Positions 35,222 through 44,652 of a DNA stretch of 64,000 bases are shown piece by piece. Both the position numbers and the translations under genes were made by a program. Within the stretch, counting starts at the first letter, position 1. Every line of letters begins with the position of its first letter. Source of the DNA: Cutibacterium acnes. GTDB taxonomy: Bacteria > Actinomycetota > Actinomycetes > Propionibacteriales > Propionibacteriaceae. The notes under the pieces are model-generated. The model worked only from the letters and a program-made list of their open reading frames with translations, had not been told where the DNA came from and did not search any database. The stretch covers positions 992,001 to 1,056,000 of the forward strand of contig NZ_CP023676.1 of the NCBI RefSeq assembly GCF_003030305.1, written 5' to 3'.

Positions 35222-36574
35222 GTGAGTCCTGAACAGCAGCTTCTCGAATATGACCGACGTCATGTCTGGCACCCCTACGCACCGACGATCGGGGCAGACC
35301 CAATGCTTGCAGTGACGGCTGCCAACGGAGTCCGGCTGCAGCTGCATGATGGGGAACACCACCACGAGGTCATCGATGCGATGGCCTCGTGGTGGTGCCA
35401 GATTCACGGTTACCGAAACCCGGTCCTCGACGAGGCCCTCAACCGTCAAAGCTCCCAGTTCAGTCATGTCATGTTTGGCGGACTCACCCATAAGGCCGCG
35501 GTTGACGCCGTCATGTCCCTAGTGCGCCTGGCCCCGGGGCCCCTCGACCGGATCTTCCTGGCTGATTCCGGGTCTGTCGGCGTCGAGGTGAGTCTCAAAT
35601 TGGCTCGTCAGGTGCAAATCGCTCGCACCGCAGCGCGCGGCGGCACTTTGACGAGGACACGCGTTGCCGCTCTGCGAGGCGCCTATCACGGTGACACTCT
35701 CGGTGCTATGAGCGTGTGCGACCCTATCGGTGGCATGCACGCCATGTTCAGCGACTCTATTCCCCAGCAGATCTTCCTGCCGCGCCCTCCTTCTTTCGCC
35801 GCCGACGAGGCCGACGTGGAGACGTGGTGCAGCGAGGCCGATGAAATCCTGGACACCCACCGCGACGACCTGGCCGGGATCATTGTCGAGCCCATCTTGC
35901 AAGGAGCCGGAGGCATGTGGCCGTGGTCTCCGTCCTGTCTGAAGCACCTGCGCCGTCGTGCTGATGAACTTGACCTAGTTCTTATCGCCGACGAGGTCGC
36001 TACTGGATTTGGGCGGACTGGCAAACTTTTCGCATGCGAGTGGGCCGATATCGTTCCTGACATCATGGTGGTTGGGAAATCCATGACTGGCGGATACCTG
36101 ACCCAGTCGGCCGTGCTGTGTTCCGACGAGCTGGCCAGTGAGGTCAGCCGAGGCCCAGGCGGATCCCTTATGCACGGCCCCACTTTCATGGGAAACCCTT
36201 TGGCCAGTGCCGTCGCTGCAGCGAGCCTAGCGATCATCTCCCAGGGACAGTGGAACGACGACGTCACCCGCATCGCCGATGTGATGTCCAGGGAGCTAGC
36301 GTCACTGCGCAATGTGCCCGGGGTCATCGACGTCCGCGTCTTCGGAGCTATCGCCGCGGTCCAGGTCGACACCCCGATTGTCATGCGACGGGCGACTCGC
36401 ACTGCCGTCGAGAACGGGGTGTGGCTTCGACCCTTCCGTGATCTCGTCTACGCCATGCCGCCCTATATCTGTACCAACGATGATCTGGAGGCCATGGCCG
36501 CTGGGATGCGTGCCGTTGTCATAGATCAACTTGATGCTGCTCAGGACAATACCGATTATCGGAAAGAATCATGA
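35222..36574 (+). CDS. bioA: adenosylmethionine-8-amino-7-oxononanoate aminotransferase
   Basis: Fold-type I PLP enzyme of 450 aa converting KAPA to DAPA in biotin synthesis. It starts with HVWHPYAPTIG, has AMASWWCQIHGYRNP, the IADEVATGFGRTG motif and the PLP Lys in VGKSMTGGY (K286). GTG start with TAGCAT 8 nt upstream, so probably leaderless. First gene of bioA-bioD-permease, each overlapping by four bases. Confidence 0.94.
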   Translation: MSPEQQLLEYDRRHVWHPYAPTIGADPMLAVTAANGVRLQLHDGEHHHEVIDAMASWWCQIHGYRNPVLDEALNRQSSQFSHVMFGGLTHKAAVDAVMSLVRLAPGPLDRIFLADSGSVGVEVSLKLARQVQIARTAARGGTLTRTRVAALRGAYHGDTLGAMSVCDPIGGMHAMFSDSIPQQIFLPRPPSFAADEADVETWCSEADEILDTHRDDLAGIIVEPILQGAGGMWPWSPSCLKHLRRRADELDLVLIADEVATGFGRTGKLFACEWADIVPDIMVVGKSMTGGYLTQSAVLCSDELASEVSRGPGGSLMHGPTFMGNPLASAVAAASLAIISQGQWNDDVTRIADVMSRELASLRNVPGVIDVRVFGAIAAVQVDTPIVMRRATRTAVENGVWLRPFRDLVYAMPPYICTNDDLEAMAAGMRAVVIDQLDAAQDNTDYRKES

Positions 36575-37275
36575 ACATTACCGATCTCAACGGAATTGTC
36601 ATCGTTACGGGAACTGACACCGACGTCGGCAAGACAGTCACTACTGCGGTCATCGCCTCAGCACTCAAGCAATCTGGCAAAGATGTCACCATCATCAAGC
36701 CGTACCAGACCGGTCTGGATCACGATGAGCCTGGCGACGTTCACGACGCTGGACGGCTCGCCAGCATTGACGCCGACAACGTGCTGGAGTATGTGCGCTG
36801 CCCCGAACCGCTGGCCCCGACCACGTCGGCTGCCCGAGCTGGTATGACCATTCCCTCGATCGAGGAAGTCGCAACCCGCATCCTCGTCGACTCCGACGGC
36901 CATGACGCCACCCTCGTCGAAGGAGCAGGCGGCATCCTCGTTGGTTTGGACAATGACGGGTCTGGAGTCCTTGACCTTATGGATGCTCTTACCCGGCGTG
37001 GGCACGAGCCCCACGTCATCGTCGTCACTCGCTCAGTGCTCGGTACCCTCAACCACACTGGTTTGACTTGTAATGCCATCCGCGATCGGGGGCATCAGGT
37101 CGACGCTATCGTCATCGGCTCGTGGCCGGACCGGCCCGACCTTGCCGAGAGGTGCAACCTCGAAGAAATCGAGGATGCCGCCGGAGCTCCGTTGGTCGGA
37201 GTCATTCCCGCTGGCATAGGTAAAGACCCCGAAGCCGTCCAGCAGACGGCCCGGAACCTTGGAGAGACTCAGTGA
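36571..37275 (+). CDS. bioD: dethiobiotin synthase
   Basis: ATP-dependent ring-closing enzyme (DAPA to dethiobiotin), 234 aa. P-loop GTDTDVGKT near residue 13; substrate-binding IIKPYQTG and VEGAGGILVGL motifs. ATG overlaps the bioA stop (ATGA). No bioF or bioB is next to it, so KAPA synthesis and sulfur insertion are encoded elsewhere or KAPA is imported. Confidence 0.94.
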   Translation: MNITDLNGIVIVTGTDTDVGKTVTTAVIASALKQSGKDVTIIKPYQTGLDHDEPGDVHDAGRLASIDADNVLEYVRCPEPLAPTTSAARAGMTIPSIEEVATRILVDSDGHDATLVEGAGGILVGLDNDGSGVLDLMDALTRRGHEPHVIVVTRSVLGTLNHTGLTCNAIRDRGHQVDAIVIGSWPDRPDLAERCNLEEIEDAAGAPLVGVIPAGIGKDPEAVQQTARNLGETQ

Positions 37276-38633
37276 GCACAACCCTCGCCCCTGACTCCCA
37301 GTTGAAGGACCTGGGCTACCAGCCCAGCCTCAACCGTCAGCTACCCTTTGGCTCGTTATTGGTCTATGGGCTGCTCTTCTTCGTCCCGATGGCCCCGGTG
37401 GCCGTCTTTGGGCTGGTGGTTAACCGTTCCGGAGGCGTGCCGGTGTTGGTATATCTGGTAGCAGCAGCCGTTATGGGGCTATCAGCTATCAGCTACCGCG
37501 AAATGGCATTGCGCTTTCCGGTAGCGGGATCGGTTTACGGGTACACCCGTTTCTCTTTGGGACGTACCCCAGGATTCATAGCCGGATGGCTCATCCTGCT
37601 CGACTACATCCTTATGCCCGCACTGCTCACGGTGCTCTCGGCGGTCGCACTGGCCCACATTTGGCCCAGCGTCCCCATGGGGATTTTCTCCCTTGTCTTT
37701 GTGTTCGCTTCTATGGCACTCAATTTGCAGGGCATGACTGTCACGACACGGGTGGGCATCGTGCTGTTGACCATCCAGCTCGCAACGATCGCCTTCTTCC
37801 TGGTGTGCGTCGGACTTGGGTTGGCTGGCGGAGGCGTTGTCTGGAGCTGGCACGCGTTGTGGCGTTCGGGAACATCATGGACTTCGGTAGCTTCCGCCGT
37901 CTCTATTGCGGCGCTGAGTTACCTGGGGTTTGACGCCGTTGCCACCCTGAACGAGGAAGCCCGTGGTGGGGGCCGTGCCGTCGGCATAGCCACCCTGTCC
38001 CTTGTTGGTCTGCTCGCCGTCTTGTTCGGGATTCAGGTGATGGCTGCCGGATTGGTTTCCGATGCCACTCATTTCGCCCCCGGTGGGGCGACTGACCGGG
38101 CCTTCTATCACGCCGTTGACACCGTCTGCCCAGCATGGTTTATTCCGGTCTTCACTGTCGTCAACGCCTTTGTCGCTATCTTTGCCTGTCTTGTGGTCGC
38201 GCATTCCTCGACGGCCCGGCTGATCTTCGCAATGGCTCGTGACAAGGTCATGCCTCCGGCGCTCTCGCGTACCAACTCCAAAGGCGTCCCGTGGGTGGCC
38301 ATCATCGTCGTAGCGACCGTTACCGCGATCCTGGCTATCACCTTTGACTCTCACGTTGAAACTATGACGACTCTGGTGACGTTCGGGGCCCTGTCTAGTT
38401 ATGTCTTGTTGCATGCTGACGTCATCGTCCAGTGCATCGTCAAGGAAAGATCACACAACTGGGTGCGTCACCTCATTGTCCCGATTCTTGGTGCGCTTAC
38501 TCTCCTGGTTGCTCTGGCAAAGACTGAGGAGATGACCCGCATTGTGGGTTTGGGTTGGCTGGCGGCGGGAATCATCGGTGCAGTTATTGCCCGGGTGCGT
38601 CATTCGCATCACGTGGGCACCGGGGCATCTTGA
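37272..38633 (+). CDS. APC-superfamily amino acid permease in the biotin operon
   Basis: A 453-aa permease with about twelve transmembrane segments; the consensus start (LPFGSLLVYGLLFFVPMAPVAVFG) and the GRTPGFIAGW and SYLGFDAVATLNEEA motifs are of the APC superfamily. The GTG overlaps the bioD stop by four bases, so it belongs to the bio operon. The yeast KAPA/DAPA importer Bio5 is also an APC protein; uptake of a biotin precursor or of an aminotransferase amino donor is a reasonable inference but not shown. Confidence 0.85.
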   Translation: MSTTLAPDSQLKDLGYQPSLNRQLPFGSLLVYGLLFFVPMAPVAVFGLVVNRSGGVPVLVYLVAAAVMGLSAISYREMALRFPVAGSVYGYTRFSLGRTPGFIAGWLILLDYILMPALLTVLSAVALAHIWPSVPMGIFSLVFVFASMALNLQGMTVTTRVGIVLLTIQLATIAFFLVCVGLGLAGGGVVWSWHALWRSGTSWTSVASAVSIAALSYLGFDAVATLNEEARGGGRAVGIATLSLVGLLAVLFGIQVMAAGLVSDATHFAPGGATDRAFYHAVDTVCPAWFIPVFTVVNAFVAIFACLVVAHSSTARLIFAMARDKVMPPALSRTNSKGVPWVAIIVVATVTAILAITFDSHVETMTTLVTFGALSSYVLLHADVIVQCIVKERSHNWVRHLIVPILGALTLLVALAKTEEMTRIVGLGWLAAGIIGAVIARVRHSHHVGTGAS

Positions 38634-38657
38634 CGATACCTCAGATTAACCGCAGTC

Positions 38658-39305
38658 TCAGTCCGAAACCCGCTCATTGCTCATATCGTGCATACCGAGA
38701 TGAGGATGTTTGCGTGGACCGTGAGTACGCCGAGGCGAGTAAACCTGCCGGGCCGGCCGGTGATGTGCTTCGATGATGCGACGCCATAACAAAGTCGCTA
38801 ATAATCCAGCACAGCTGAGGTTCGGCCCGATATTGACTCCGATAAGCATGGTCAAAACTGCCACCCAACCCGGAGGGAAAACGATGGGGATCAGTACCAA
38901 TACTGCGGGTAGACTGTTGATTGACAGCAGTCAGGGTATAGCCATGATGGCAGTGAAATCGTTCGAAGGTGAGTTTTGGTCACCGCCGCTACCGTCAGCA
39001 ACTTGGTGAGATTGGAGACTGGCAGTAACAGGGAGGCAGTATTGGCCAGGTGGGCGATGGCGTAAAGGTGGGGTCGGAGCTCACCGGCATTGGAACACCC
39101 CTTTCATCTTGCCAGCTCTGGCAGGGCTAGCACAGCCGCGGGAAAGATAGCGGTTGGCTCCATAGTCGCGATCTGATGGCCAACTTCCGTCCAGCTGATA
39201 GCTCCGATCAGGCATACCGGTCACTGCAGTGGTGGCTTCTGGCAGGCCACGTGGGGCGAACAAAGGCAAACATCATCACGATAACGAGGATGGCCATGCT
39301 TGAGG
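38658..39305 (-). pseudogene. remnant of an ArsB/SLC13-type permease
   Basis: Fragments of one permease are spread over different minus-strand frames. Near 39300-39240 is MAILVIVMMFAFVRP followed after a shift by RGLPEATTAV; near 39215-39110, GAISWTEVGHQIATMEPTAIF and LALPELA then a stop; near 39095-39010, HLYAIAHLANTASLLLPVSN; near 38900-38780, GVNIGPNLSCAGLLATLLWRRI; and finally TRLGVLTVHANILISVCT. About half of a normal 420-aa protein is missing and at least three frameshifts are needed. Clearly non-functional. Confidence 0.75.
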
Positions 39306-39442
39306 CTTCCAGCCACCACGACGTCACCCAGAAGTGCTACCGCGAGGCTGTCAACCACCGGGGCCGTTCGGTGGTCAGACGTCAGGGTCAGCAACGCAAG
39401 GTGCTCGCGGACGTTTTACCCGGTAAGGTAGCTACTTGTCTC

Positions 39443-39516
39443 GGGGCGTTAGCTCAGCCGGTCAGAGCAGGGGACTCATAATCCCTGGGTCGCGGGTTCG
39501 AGCCCCGCACGCCCCA
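39443..39516 (+). tRNA. tRNA-Met (anticodon CAT)
   Basis: A 74-nt cloverleaf. The acceptor GGGGCGT pairs with ACGCCCC, the anticodon stem-loop is GGGGA-CTCATAA-TCCCT, and the T arm contains GGTTCGAGCC. Elongator-type Met is most likely; a lysidine-modified Ile tRNA with CAT is less likely from the sequence. Pseudogenes lie on both sides. Confidence 0.93.
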
Positions 39517-39829
39517 CTTCATACGATCCTGCAATTTACCCGGGTAGTCCTTGGCTAGCGCCCGCCACTGCGGTTATGGGTTCCGTGGCGTCGAAGTGTG
39601 AAATCGTCCGTCGAGCCCGGAATGAATGTGCTGTAGGTGGTCATTCATTCACATGATGAAAAGAATCATTCAGTCGGATGCTCAAGTATCAGGTAAATGA
39701 CGTATATGGGCCTGTCGTCAAGCGAGAAACTGTGCGTTGAGATGCTGCAGGGGCTGCACCATTATCCCAGTAGCGTGATTGTTACCTTGGCATAGGGGCC
39801 AGGTTATTTATCGATAAGGAGTGGCATTC
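39517..39829. other. spacer between tRNA-Met and lipase remnant
   Basis: No gene is visible. It holds the inverted repeat GAATGAATG (39620-39628) and CATTCATTC (39642-39650) with a 13-nt loop, and an AAGGAG at 39816-39821 that belonged to the decayed lipase gene. AT content is higher than in the surroundings. Confidence 0.4.
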
Positions 39830-40520
39830 CTGAGATCTACCAAGCTACGCAGGTCGGTCCTCGCTGTCGTCGCGGCCGCCGCGACTGCGCTACCGATGAC
39901 CATGATGGCCAGTACCTCGCGGGCTACTCGGGAATCACTCCCGATCACCCCGGCGACGTAGCCGCTCCGCATAGTCCCGATGGCGTGCCATTTAATGGCA
40001 CAGGACCACAGTTCTACACCTGGCTCGTGGCCTCGCAGTACTCGCATTCGCATGCGGGGGCCAATCTTAAAGGCATTAACGACGTTACGTGTAGGCCTGT
40101 CCTAGGTGCTTGCCCTGTTACTCTCATCGGCACCTTACGCGCCCCAGCTTAAATTGGCTGGCCTGTTCCTATTCACCCTTAATTACAACATTCTAGACCT
40201 ACCTCGAGAATGGGTCGACATCGCCAGTGATATTCGTTCTAGTGCCGCATTTCTGGCTTGTTATGTCAATAAATATTGGCCTCGTCCCGTCGAACACACA
40301 CGAGTGTCTTACGGTCTAGCCACGTTGGCTGGTCTTGACCGTCCCGGCCGCCGAAGCTCGCTGTGCAGACAGGCACAACGTCGAGTCGTTGCCACAGCAG
40401 CTTGCAGGATCTACCTTCCGCGGTGAGCCCAGTGATGGCGGGGATGACCGCCTCGGGTTTACCTACGATCCGGTTGCCTTCCAGGTCGTCTTCAATACCC
40501 TGCCCTCCAGACAAAGTTAA
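39830..40520 (+). pseudogene. decayed secreted triacylglycerol lipase/esterase
   Basis: A lipase gene in several broken frames. AAGGAG (39816-39821) is followed 8 nt later by CTG (39830) where ATG is expected, then a signal peptide (RSTKLRRSVLAVVAAAATAL) ending at a stop. In other frames follow APHSPDGVPFNGTGPQFYTW, GINDVTCRPVL, PQLKLAGLFLFTLNYNILDLP, WVDIASDIRSSAAFLACYV, and finally FTYDPVAFQVVFNTL before TAA 40518. The segment with the GxSxG nucleophile is lost. It resembles secreted lipases of skin propionibacteria (the GehA type). Confidence 0.75.
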
Positions 40521-40598
40521 GGCGACCGCTAGCCTCGTCGGTGGGGGGTAATGACGACCGGGGAGGACGGTGAGGCGGGTCTGGGGTTGACGCGCGAC

Positions 40599-41396
40599 TC
40601 AATCCAGTAAAGCCCGTACCTTCCGTCCCACCGCCGACTCGTCGTGGTTGCCGATTATGGCGAATCCACGGTCGCGCAGTACCGGGTGAGCACCTGACAC
40701 GATGTAGGGGTGTCCGACCGTTTCCAGCATCGTGAGGTCGTTTGGCATGTCGCCGAAGGCGGCAGCGTCGGCCGGATCGATGCCTAGATCATCGCAGACC
40801 TGCTTCAACGCTGAACCTTTGGAGACCCCCCGTCCGGCGATCTCTACCAGACCATCCGTCATTGTTGCGGAAAGAGATACTGTGCCACGGTCCCCGACGA
40901 TAGGTTTGACGATCTGGAACAACTCGTCGCTGGGAAAGCCAAAGGTTCGCACTAGCAGCTTGACGATGCGGTGATCATCTCCCAAGAAACTCTCGATCTG
41001 GCCCTCACCGTCCGGCGGGCCGCTGATCTGCCAGCGGTCGAACCCTTCTTCGGAGAACCACTGGGTGGCCTCCTCGGTACAAAACAGGGCGTGCGGGAGT
41101 GCTTGGCGGACGTCACAGACAATGCCGGCGACCGTCTGCGGGGTCATGTATAGGTCGTGCAGAACCTTTCCGGTAGCGGCATTGACGCTCACCGCTCCGT
41201 TGGAAGCCAACAGTGTTGGGTGGATCGGGCGGAATGGGTCGAGGACCGTCAGCCAGCGGTAGGGACGTCCGGTGGCGAAGACGACGTGTACGCCGGCATC
41301 TGCAGCAGCGAACATGGCCTCGGTGTTTTCGGCACTGGGCAGCTTGTCGGCGCCCAGGAAAGTGCCGTCCAAATCAGTGGCAATGAGCGCAATCAT
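40599..41396 (-). CDS. HAD hydrolase, Cof type
   Basis: Cytoplasmic sugar-phosphate or cofactor phosphatase of 265 aa. Motif I is IATDLDGTFLG at residues 5-15, motif II FATGRPYRW, a type IIB cap in the middle, motif III with Lys (GVSKGSALK) and motif IV FGDMPNDLTML. Substrate not predictable. Its ATG overlaps the stop of the next minus-strand gene by one base (TAATG), so the two are probably co-translated. Confidence 0.88.
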   Translation of the reverse strand: MIALIATDLDGTFLGADKLPSAENTEAMFAAADAGVHVVFATGRPYRWLTVLDPFRPIHPTLLASNGAVSVNAATGKVLHDLYMTPQTVAGIVCDVRQALPHALFCTEEATQWFSEEGFDRWQISGPPDGEGQIESFLGDDHRIVKLLVRTFGFPSDELFQIVKPIVGDRGTVSLSATMTDGLVEIAGRGVSKGSALKQVCDDLGIDPADAAAFGDMPNDLTMLETVGHPYIVSGAHPVLRDRGFAIIGNHDESAVGRKVRALLD

Positions 41397-42328
41397 TACA
41401 GCCTTCCTCGTCCAGTCGGGGTACCTGACGAGGTGCCGGTGCCTGCACCTGGTGACTGCATTGATGGGGTGCGCGATGGTGACGTCGACGGATTATTCGA
41501 CGGCGTAGGAGACCCACTACGACCTGTCGAGGGGGACGTACTAGTCGGTGAGGGGGTCTGCCCCTTTGAGGGACTCGGCGATTTGCTGCTGTGAGACGGC
41601 GATGCGCTCTGTCCCGAACTCCGACTCGGGGTGGGACTTGAGGAGCTATGTGCCGAACGATTCGACGATGCAGACGTCGGAACCGGGGGAGGCGGGGGAG
41701 ATGGCGGCACATTTTGGAATAGCAGCACTGCGATGAGCAGACCTGTCAAGGCGATGAAGAGGGTCAGTAACCAGGCGATCACGGTGGTTGACCAACCAGC
41801 CTTATCGCGACGACCTGGCCACGGCAACGGCCACGTATGAACCCGGCCCGCGGCGGTGTCGTCGATCCAGTGCAAACGGAAACTTGGGCCAGCTACCGGG
41901 GTTCCCGACAGAGCCGACATGTCGACGGCGTCGAGGATCCGGCGTGCCTCTGCCACTGCAGCACGTGAGCCATCATTGACCAGGGCGACCCACGGGGCCA
42001 ACGACGGACCACCGTTTTCGGGACCAGTGCCGGGGCGGTACAGCCCACTGAGGCGACCTGTGCTCTGTCCGGCGCCACCGCGGGCAATAACAGTGTCGGA
42101 ATGGAGATGGTTGACCTCCCCTGCAAGCCGGTCCCATGAGGCGGGATCACTGGCAGCGCCATGAGATAACACAATAACGAGGACACCCTGACCGTCGTCA
42201 TCATGGGCGGAAAACACTGTGCCTGATGGCATCGTTAGGAGACGGGCGTCGAGCCAAAACTCGTCGACCCGCGGCGGGTCAGACGGTTGCAGGGGTAGTG
42301 CCTCAGGAGGCCATGGATTACTCGACAT
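41396..42328 (-). CDS. single-pass membrane protein with Ser/Pro-rich tail
   Basis: 310 aa, family not recognised. About 170 N-terminal residues form a soluble region (LVIVLSHGAASDPASWDRLAGEVNHL), followed by one transmembrane segment around 180-208 and a tail of about 100 residues made almost only of Ser, Pro, Thr and Gly. By the positive-inside rule (GRRDK before the helix) the N-part is cytoplasmic and the tail outside, like a cell-wall-spanning stalk. Divergent from the moxR operon. Confidence 0.6.
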   Translation of the reverse strand: MSSNPWPPEALPLQPSDPPRVDEFWLDARLLTMPSGTVFSAHDDDGQGVLVIVLSHGAASDPASWDRLAGEVNHLHSDTVIARGGAGQSTGRLSGLYRPGTGPENGGPSLAPWVALVNDGSRAAVAEARRILDAVDMSALSGTPVAGPSFRLHWIDDTAAGRVHTWPLPWPGRRDKAGWSTTVIAWLLTLFIALTGLLIAVLLFQNVPPSPPPPPVPTSASSNRSAHSSSSPTPSRSSGQSASPSHSSKSPSPSKGQTPSPTSTSPSTGRSGSPTPSNNPSTSPSRTPSMQSPGAGTGTSSGTPTGRGRL

Positions 42329-42403
42329 CGTCTATCATCTCACCACATTTGGGCCACGACCCGCGAACGACGGGTGCTTACTGGCACTGGTTCTTCGTCG
42401 TTC

Positions 42404-42431
42404 TTGGGCTGTGGCACTGTCACGGTATCGT
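42404..42431 (+). promoter_or_regulatory. moxR operon promoter candidate
   Basis: TTGGGC (42404-42409) and TATCGT (42426-42431), spaced 16 nt, would start transcription about 42 nt before the moxR GTG, leaving a leader with an AGGAG site. Confidence 0.35.
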
Positions 42432-42479
42432 GAGTGCGGGCCCGTCGCGGGTCTTGCGCAAGCCAGGCAGGAGACGTCA

Positions 42480-43598
42480 GTGAGCACCCAGCACTACTCG
42501 GATGGTCAGGACATCGGTAAGGGGAACCAGGATGCCCCGATGTCGAACGACGAGGCAGCTCGTCTCATCGGTCAAGCCATCGGGCAAGTACAACGGGTCA
42601 TCGTTGGCCAGGAGCGCATGGTCGAGCAGCTCATGGTCGGGGTGCTTGCCAAGGGCCACATCCTTCTTGAGGGTGTTCCAGGCGTCGCTAAGACCCTTGC
42701 CGTACGCTCCTTTGCGACCGTTTTGGGCGGCAGCTTCGCACGCGTCCAGTTCACCCCGGACCTCGTTCCTTCCGACATCGTCGGCACCCGCATCTACTCG
42801 GCATCGAAGGAAACCTTCGATATCGAGCTCGGTCCAGTCTTCGTGAACTTCGTGCTGGCCGATGAAATTAACCGAGCTCCCGCAAAGGTGCAGTCGGCCA
42901 TGCTCGAACTCATGGCTGAAAGGCAGGTATCGATCGCCGGGCAGACTTTCCCCGCACCTCACCCATTTAGCGTCATCGCTACCCAGAACCCGGTGGAGTC
43001 TGAGGGTGTCTACCCGCTTCCCGAGGCTCAGCGCGACCGCTTCTTGCTCAAGATCGACGTTCCATACCCACGTGGAAATGAGGAATTTGAGATTTTACGC
43101 CGGATGAGCGTCAAGGCTCCCCAGCCTCAGCAAGTGTTGACACCTGAGGCTGTCGTCGCCCTGCAGGATATGGCCTCCGACGTCTTCGTACACAACCTGG
43201 TCGCCGAGTACGTCGTGCGTCTGGTCCTGGCTACCCGTAATCCTGGTGATTTCGGGATGTCTGACCTCGCCAACGTCATTCAAATTGGTTGCTCCCCTCG
43301 AGCTACCCTCGGTCTAGTCGCAGCGGCTCGAGCCTTGGCACTGGTCCACGGTCGCGATTACGTCCTTCCGACCGACGTCCAGGCTGTGGCTGTTGATGTT
43401 ATGGCTCACCGCTTGGTGCTCAGCTTTGACGCTATTGCTGACAATGTGTCCGCTTCCGACGTTATTGAGAGGGTTGTCGCCATGGTGCCGCCGCCAACCC
43501 CGGTGTGGAACGAGGAGCAGCGTCAGACTGCTCAGCACAATTACCCTAACGATCTGGGCCAATACCCTGCTCCGACGACCCCGCCCGCCCAGCTCTGA
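42480..43598 (+). CDS. MoxR family AAA+ ATPase
   Basis: Chaperone-like AAA+ ATPase of 372 aa. Walker A is EGVPGVAKT, Walker B FVLADEINRAP, sensor 1 VIATQNPVESEG, Arg finger region LPEAQRDRF. MoxR proteins work with VWA-domain partners, encoded here immediately downstream. GTG 42480 is chosen (AGGAG upstream); the open frame to 42219 overlaps the divergent gene. First gene of moxR-DUF58-VWA-VWA. Confidence 0.92.
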   Translation: MSTQHYSDGQDIGKGNQDAPMSNDEAARLIGQAIGQVQRVIVGQERMVEQLMVGVLAKGHILLEGVPGVAKTLAVRSFATVLGGSFARVQFTPDLVPSDIVGTRIYSASKETFDIELGPVFVNFVLADEINRAPAKVQSAMLELMAERQVSIAGQTFPAPHPFSVIATQNPVESEGVYPLPEAQRDRFLLKIDVPYPRGNEEFEILRRMSVKAPQPQQVLTPEAVVALQDMASDVFVHNLVAEYVVRLVLATRNPGDFGMSDLANVIQIGCSPRATLGLVAAARALALVHGRDYVLPTDVQAVAVDVMAHRLVLSFDAIADNVSASDVIERVVAMVPPPTPVWNEEQRQTAQHNYPNDLGQYPAPTTPPAQL

Positions 43599-43608
43599 GG
43601 CGTCCGTT

Positions 43609-44652
43609 ATGGCGCGACCAACATTTCGCGATCCGCAGGCACCGTCAGTGGCGCAGACGCTGGTGAGTCCACCTACTGGGGCGACTCTGCCGCTTAACCA
43701 GCTTGCCCCCGAGGCCGCGCTGCGTCGCTTGGAACTCACGATCGTGCGCCGATTGGAGGGATTCCTCCACGGTGACCACTTGGGTCTGCTGCCCGGGACT
43801 GGAGCCGACGTTAACGACGCCCGTCCCTACGAACCCGGTCAAGACGATGTGCGCATGATGGATTGGGCCGTTACAGCCCGTACCACCGTCCCCCACGTAC
43901 GTGAGACCATTGCCGACCGTGAACTCGAGGTATGGGCACTTCTCGACGTGACCGGTTCCATGAACTGGGGCACGGTGTCCATGACGAAACGTGACTTGGG
44001 TATCGCCGCTATTGCGACCATCGGTTTTCTCTCCCAGCGAATGGGGGACCGGTTTGGCGGGGTCATTATGCGCCCCGATTCGGTGCGTCGTTTGCCGGCC
44101 CGGTCCGGGCGAACAGCCCTTTATGGACTGCTGCGCTCGATGCTGACTGAGCCGATCGTCGCCGACAACGCTCCCGGACAGGTGACTCTGGCCAAAGGCA
44201 TCGAAAATCTCGCTGCCTCGGGGAGGCGTCGCGGTATGAAGGTCGTCGTTTCTGACTTCCTTTCTCCCGGTGACGATGTTCTGAATCCCAATGATCGCCC
44301 GGAGTGGGAACGGTCCCTACGTCGGTTGTCGGTGCGAAACCAGGTGCTGTGCATCGAAGTTGTTGACGCTGCTGAGCTGGACTTTCCCGACGTGGGTGAC
44401 GTCATGGTCCGAGACCCAGAAACGTCTTTCGCCCACTATGTCAATACCGCTGACAAGGCCACCCGCGAGCGGATGAACGCTGCCTCCCGCGCCCAGCGCG
44501 AGCGTATCTCGGCGGCTATCCGACGTGCGGGGGCAGGACACCTACAGCTGCGCACCGACTCCGACTGGGTTACCGATATCGCACGCTTCGTCCTCGGATA
44601 CCGGCGCACTGCTGCAATCTTGCATCAGCCGCCTCAGGGGGTGACCAAGTGA
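43609..44652 (+). CDS. DUF58 domain protein
   Basis: A 347-aa soluble protein of the MoxR-operon DUF58 family. The typical DUF58 core motif is DARPYEPGQDDVRMMDWAVTARTTVPHVRE, followed by a VWA-like fold (WALLDVTGSMNWG) with incomplete metal site. Homologues are structural partners of MoxR. ATG 43609, 10 bp after moxR; overlaps the next gene by four bases. Confidence 0.88.
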   Translation: MARPTFRDPQAPSVAQTLVSPPTGATLPLNQLAPEAALRRLELTIVRRLEGFLHGDHLGLLPGTGADVNDARPYEPGQDDVRMMDWAVTARTTVPHVRETIADRELEVWALLDVTGSMNWGTVSMTKRDLGIAAIATIGFLSQRMGDRFGGVIMRPDSVRRLPARSGRTALYGLLRSMLTEPIVADNAPGQVTLAKGIENLAASGRRRGMKVVVSDFLSPGDDVLNPNDRPEWERSLRRLSVRNQVLCIEVVDAAELDFPDVGDVMVRDPETSFAHYVNTADKATRERMNAASRAQRERISAAIRRAGAGHLQLRTDSDWVTDIARFVLGYRRTAAILHQPPQGVTK

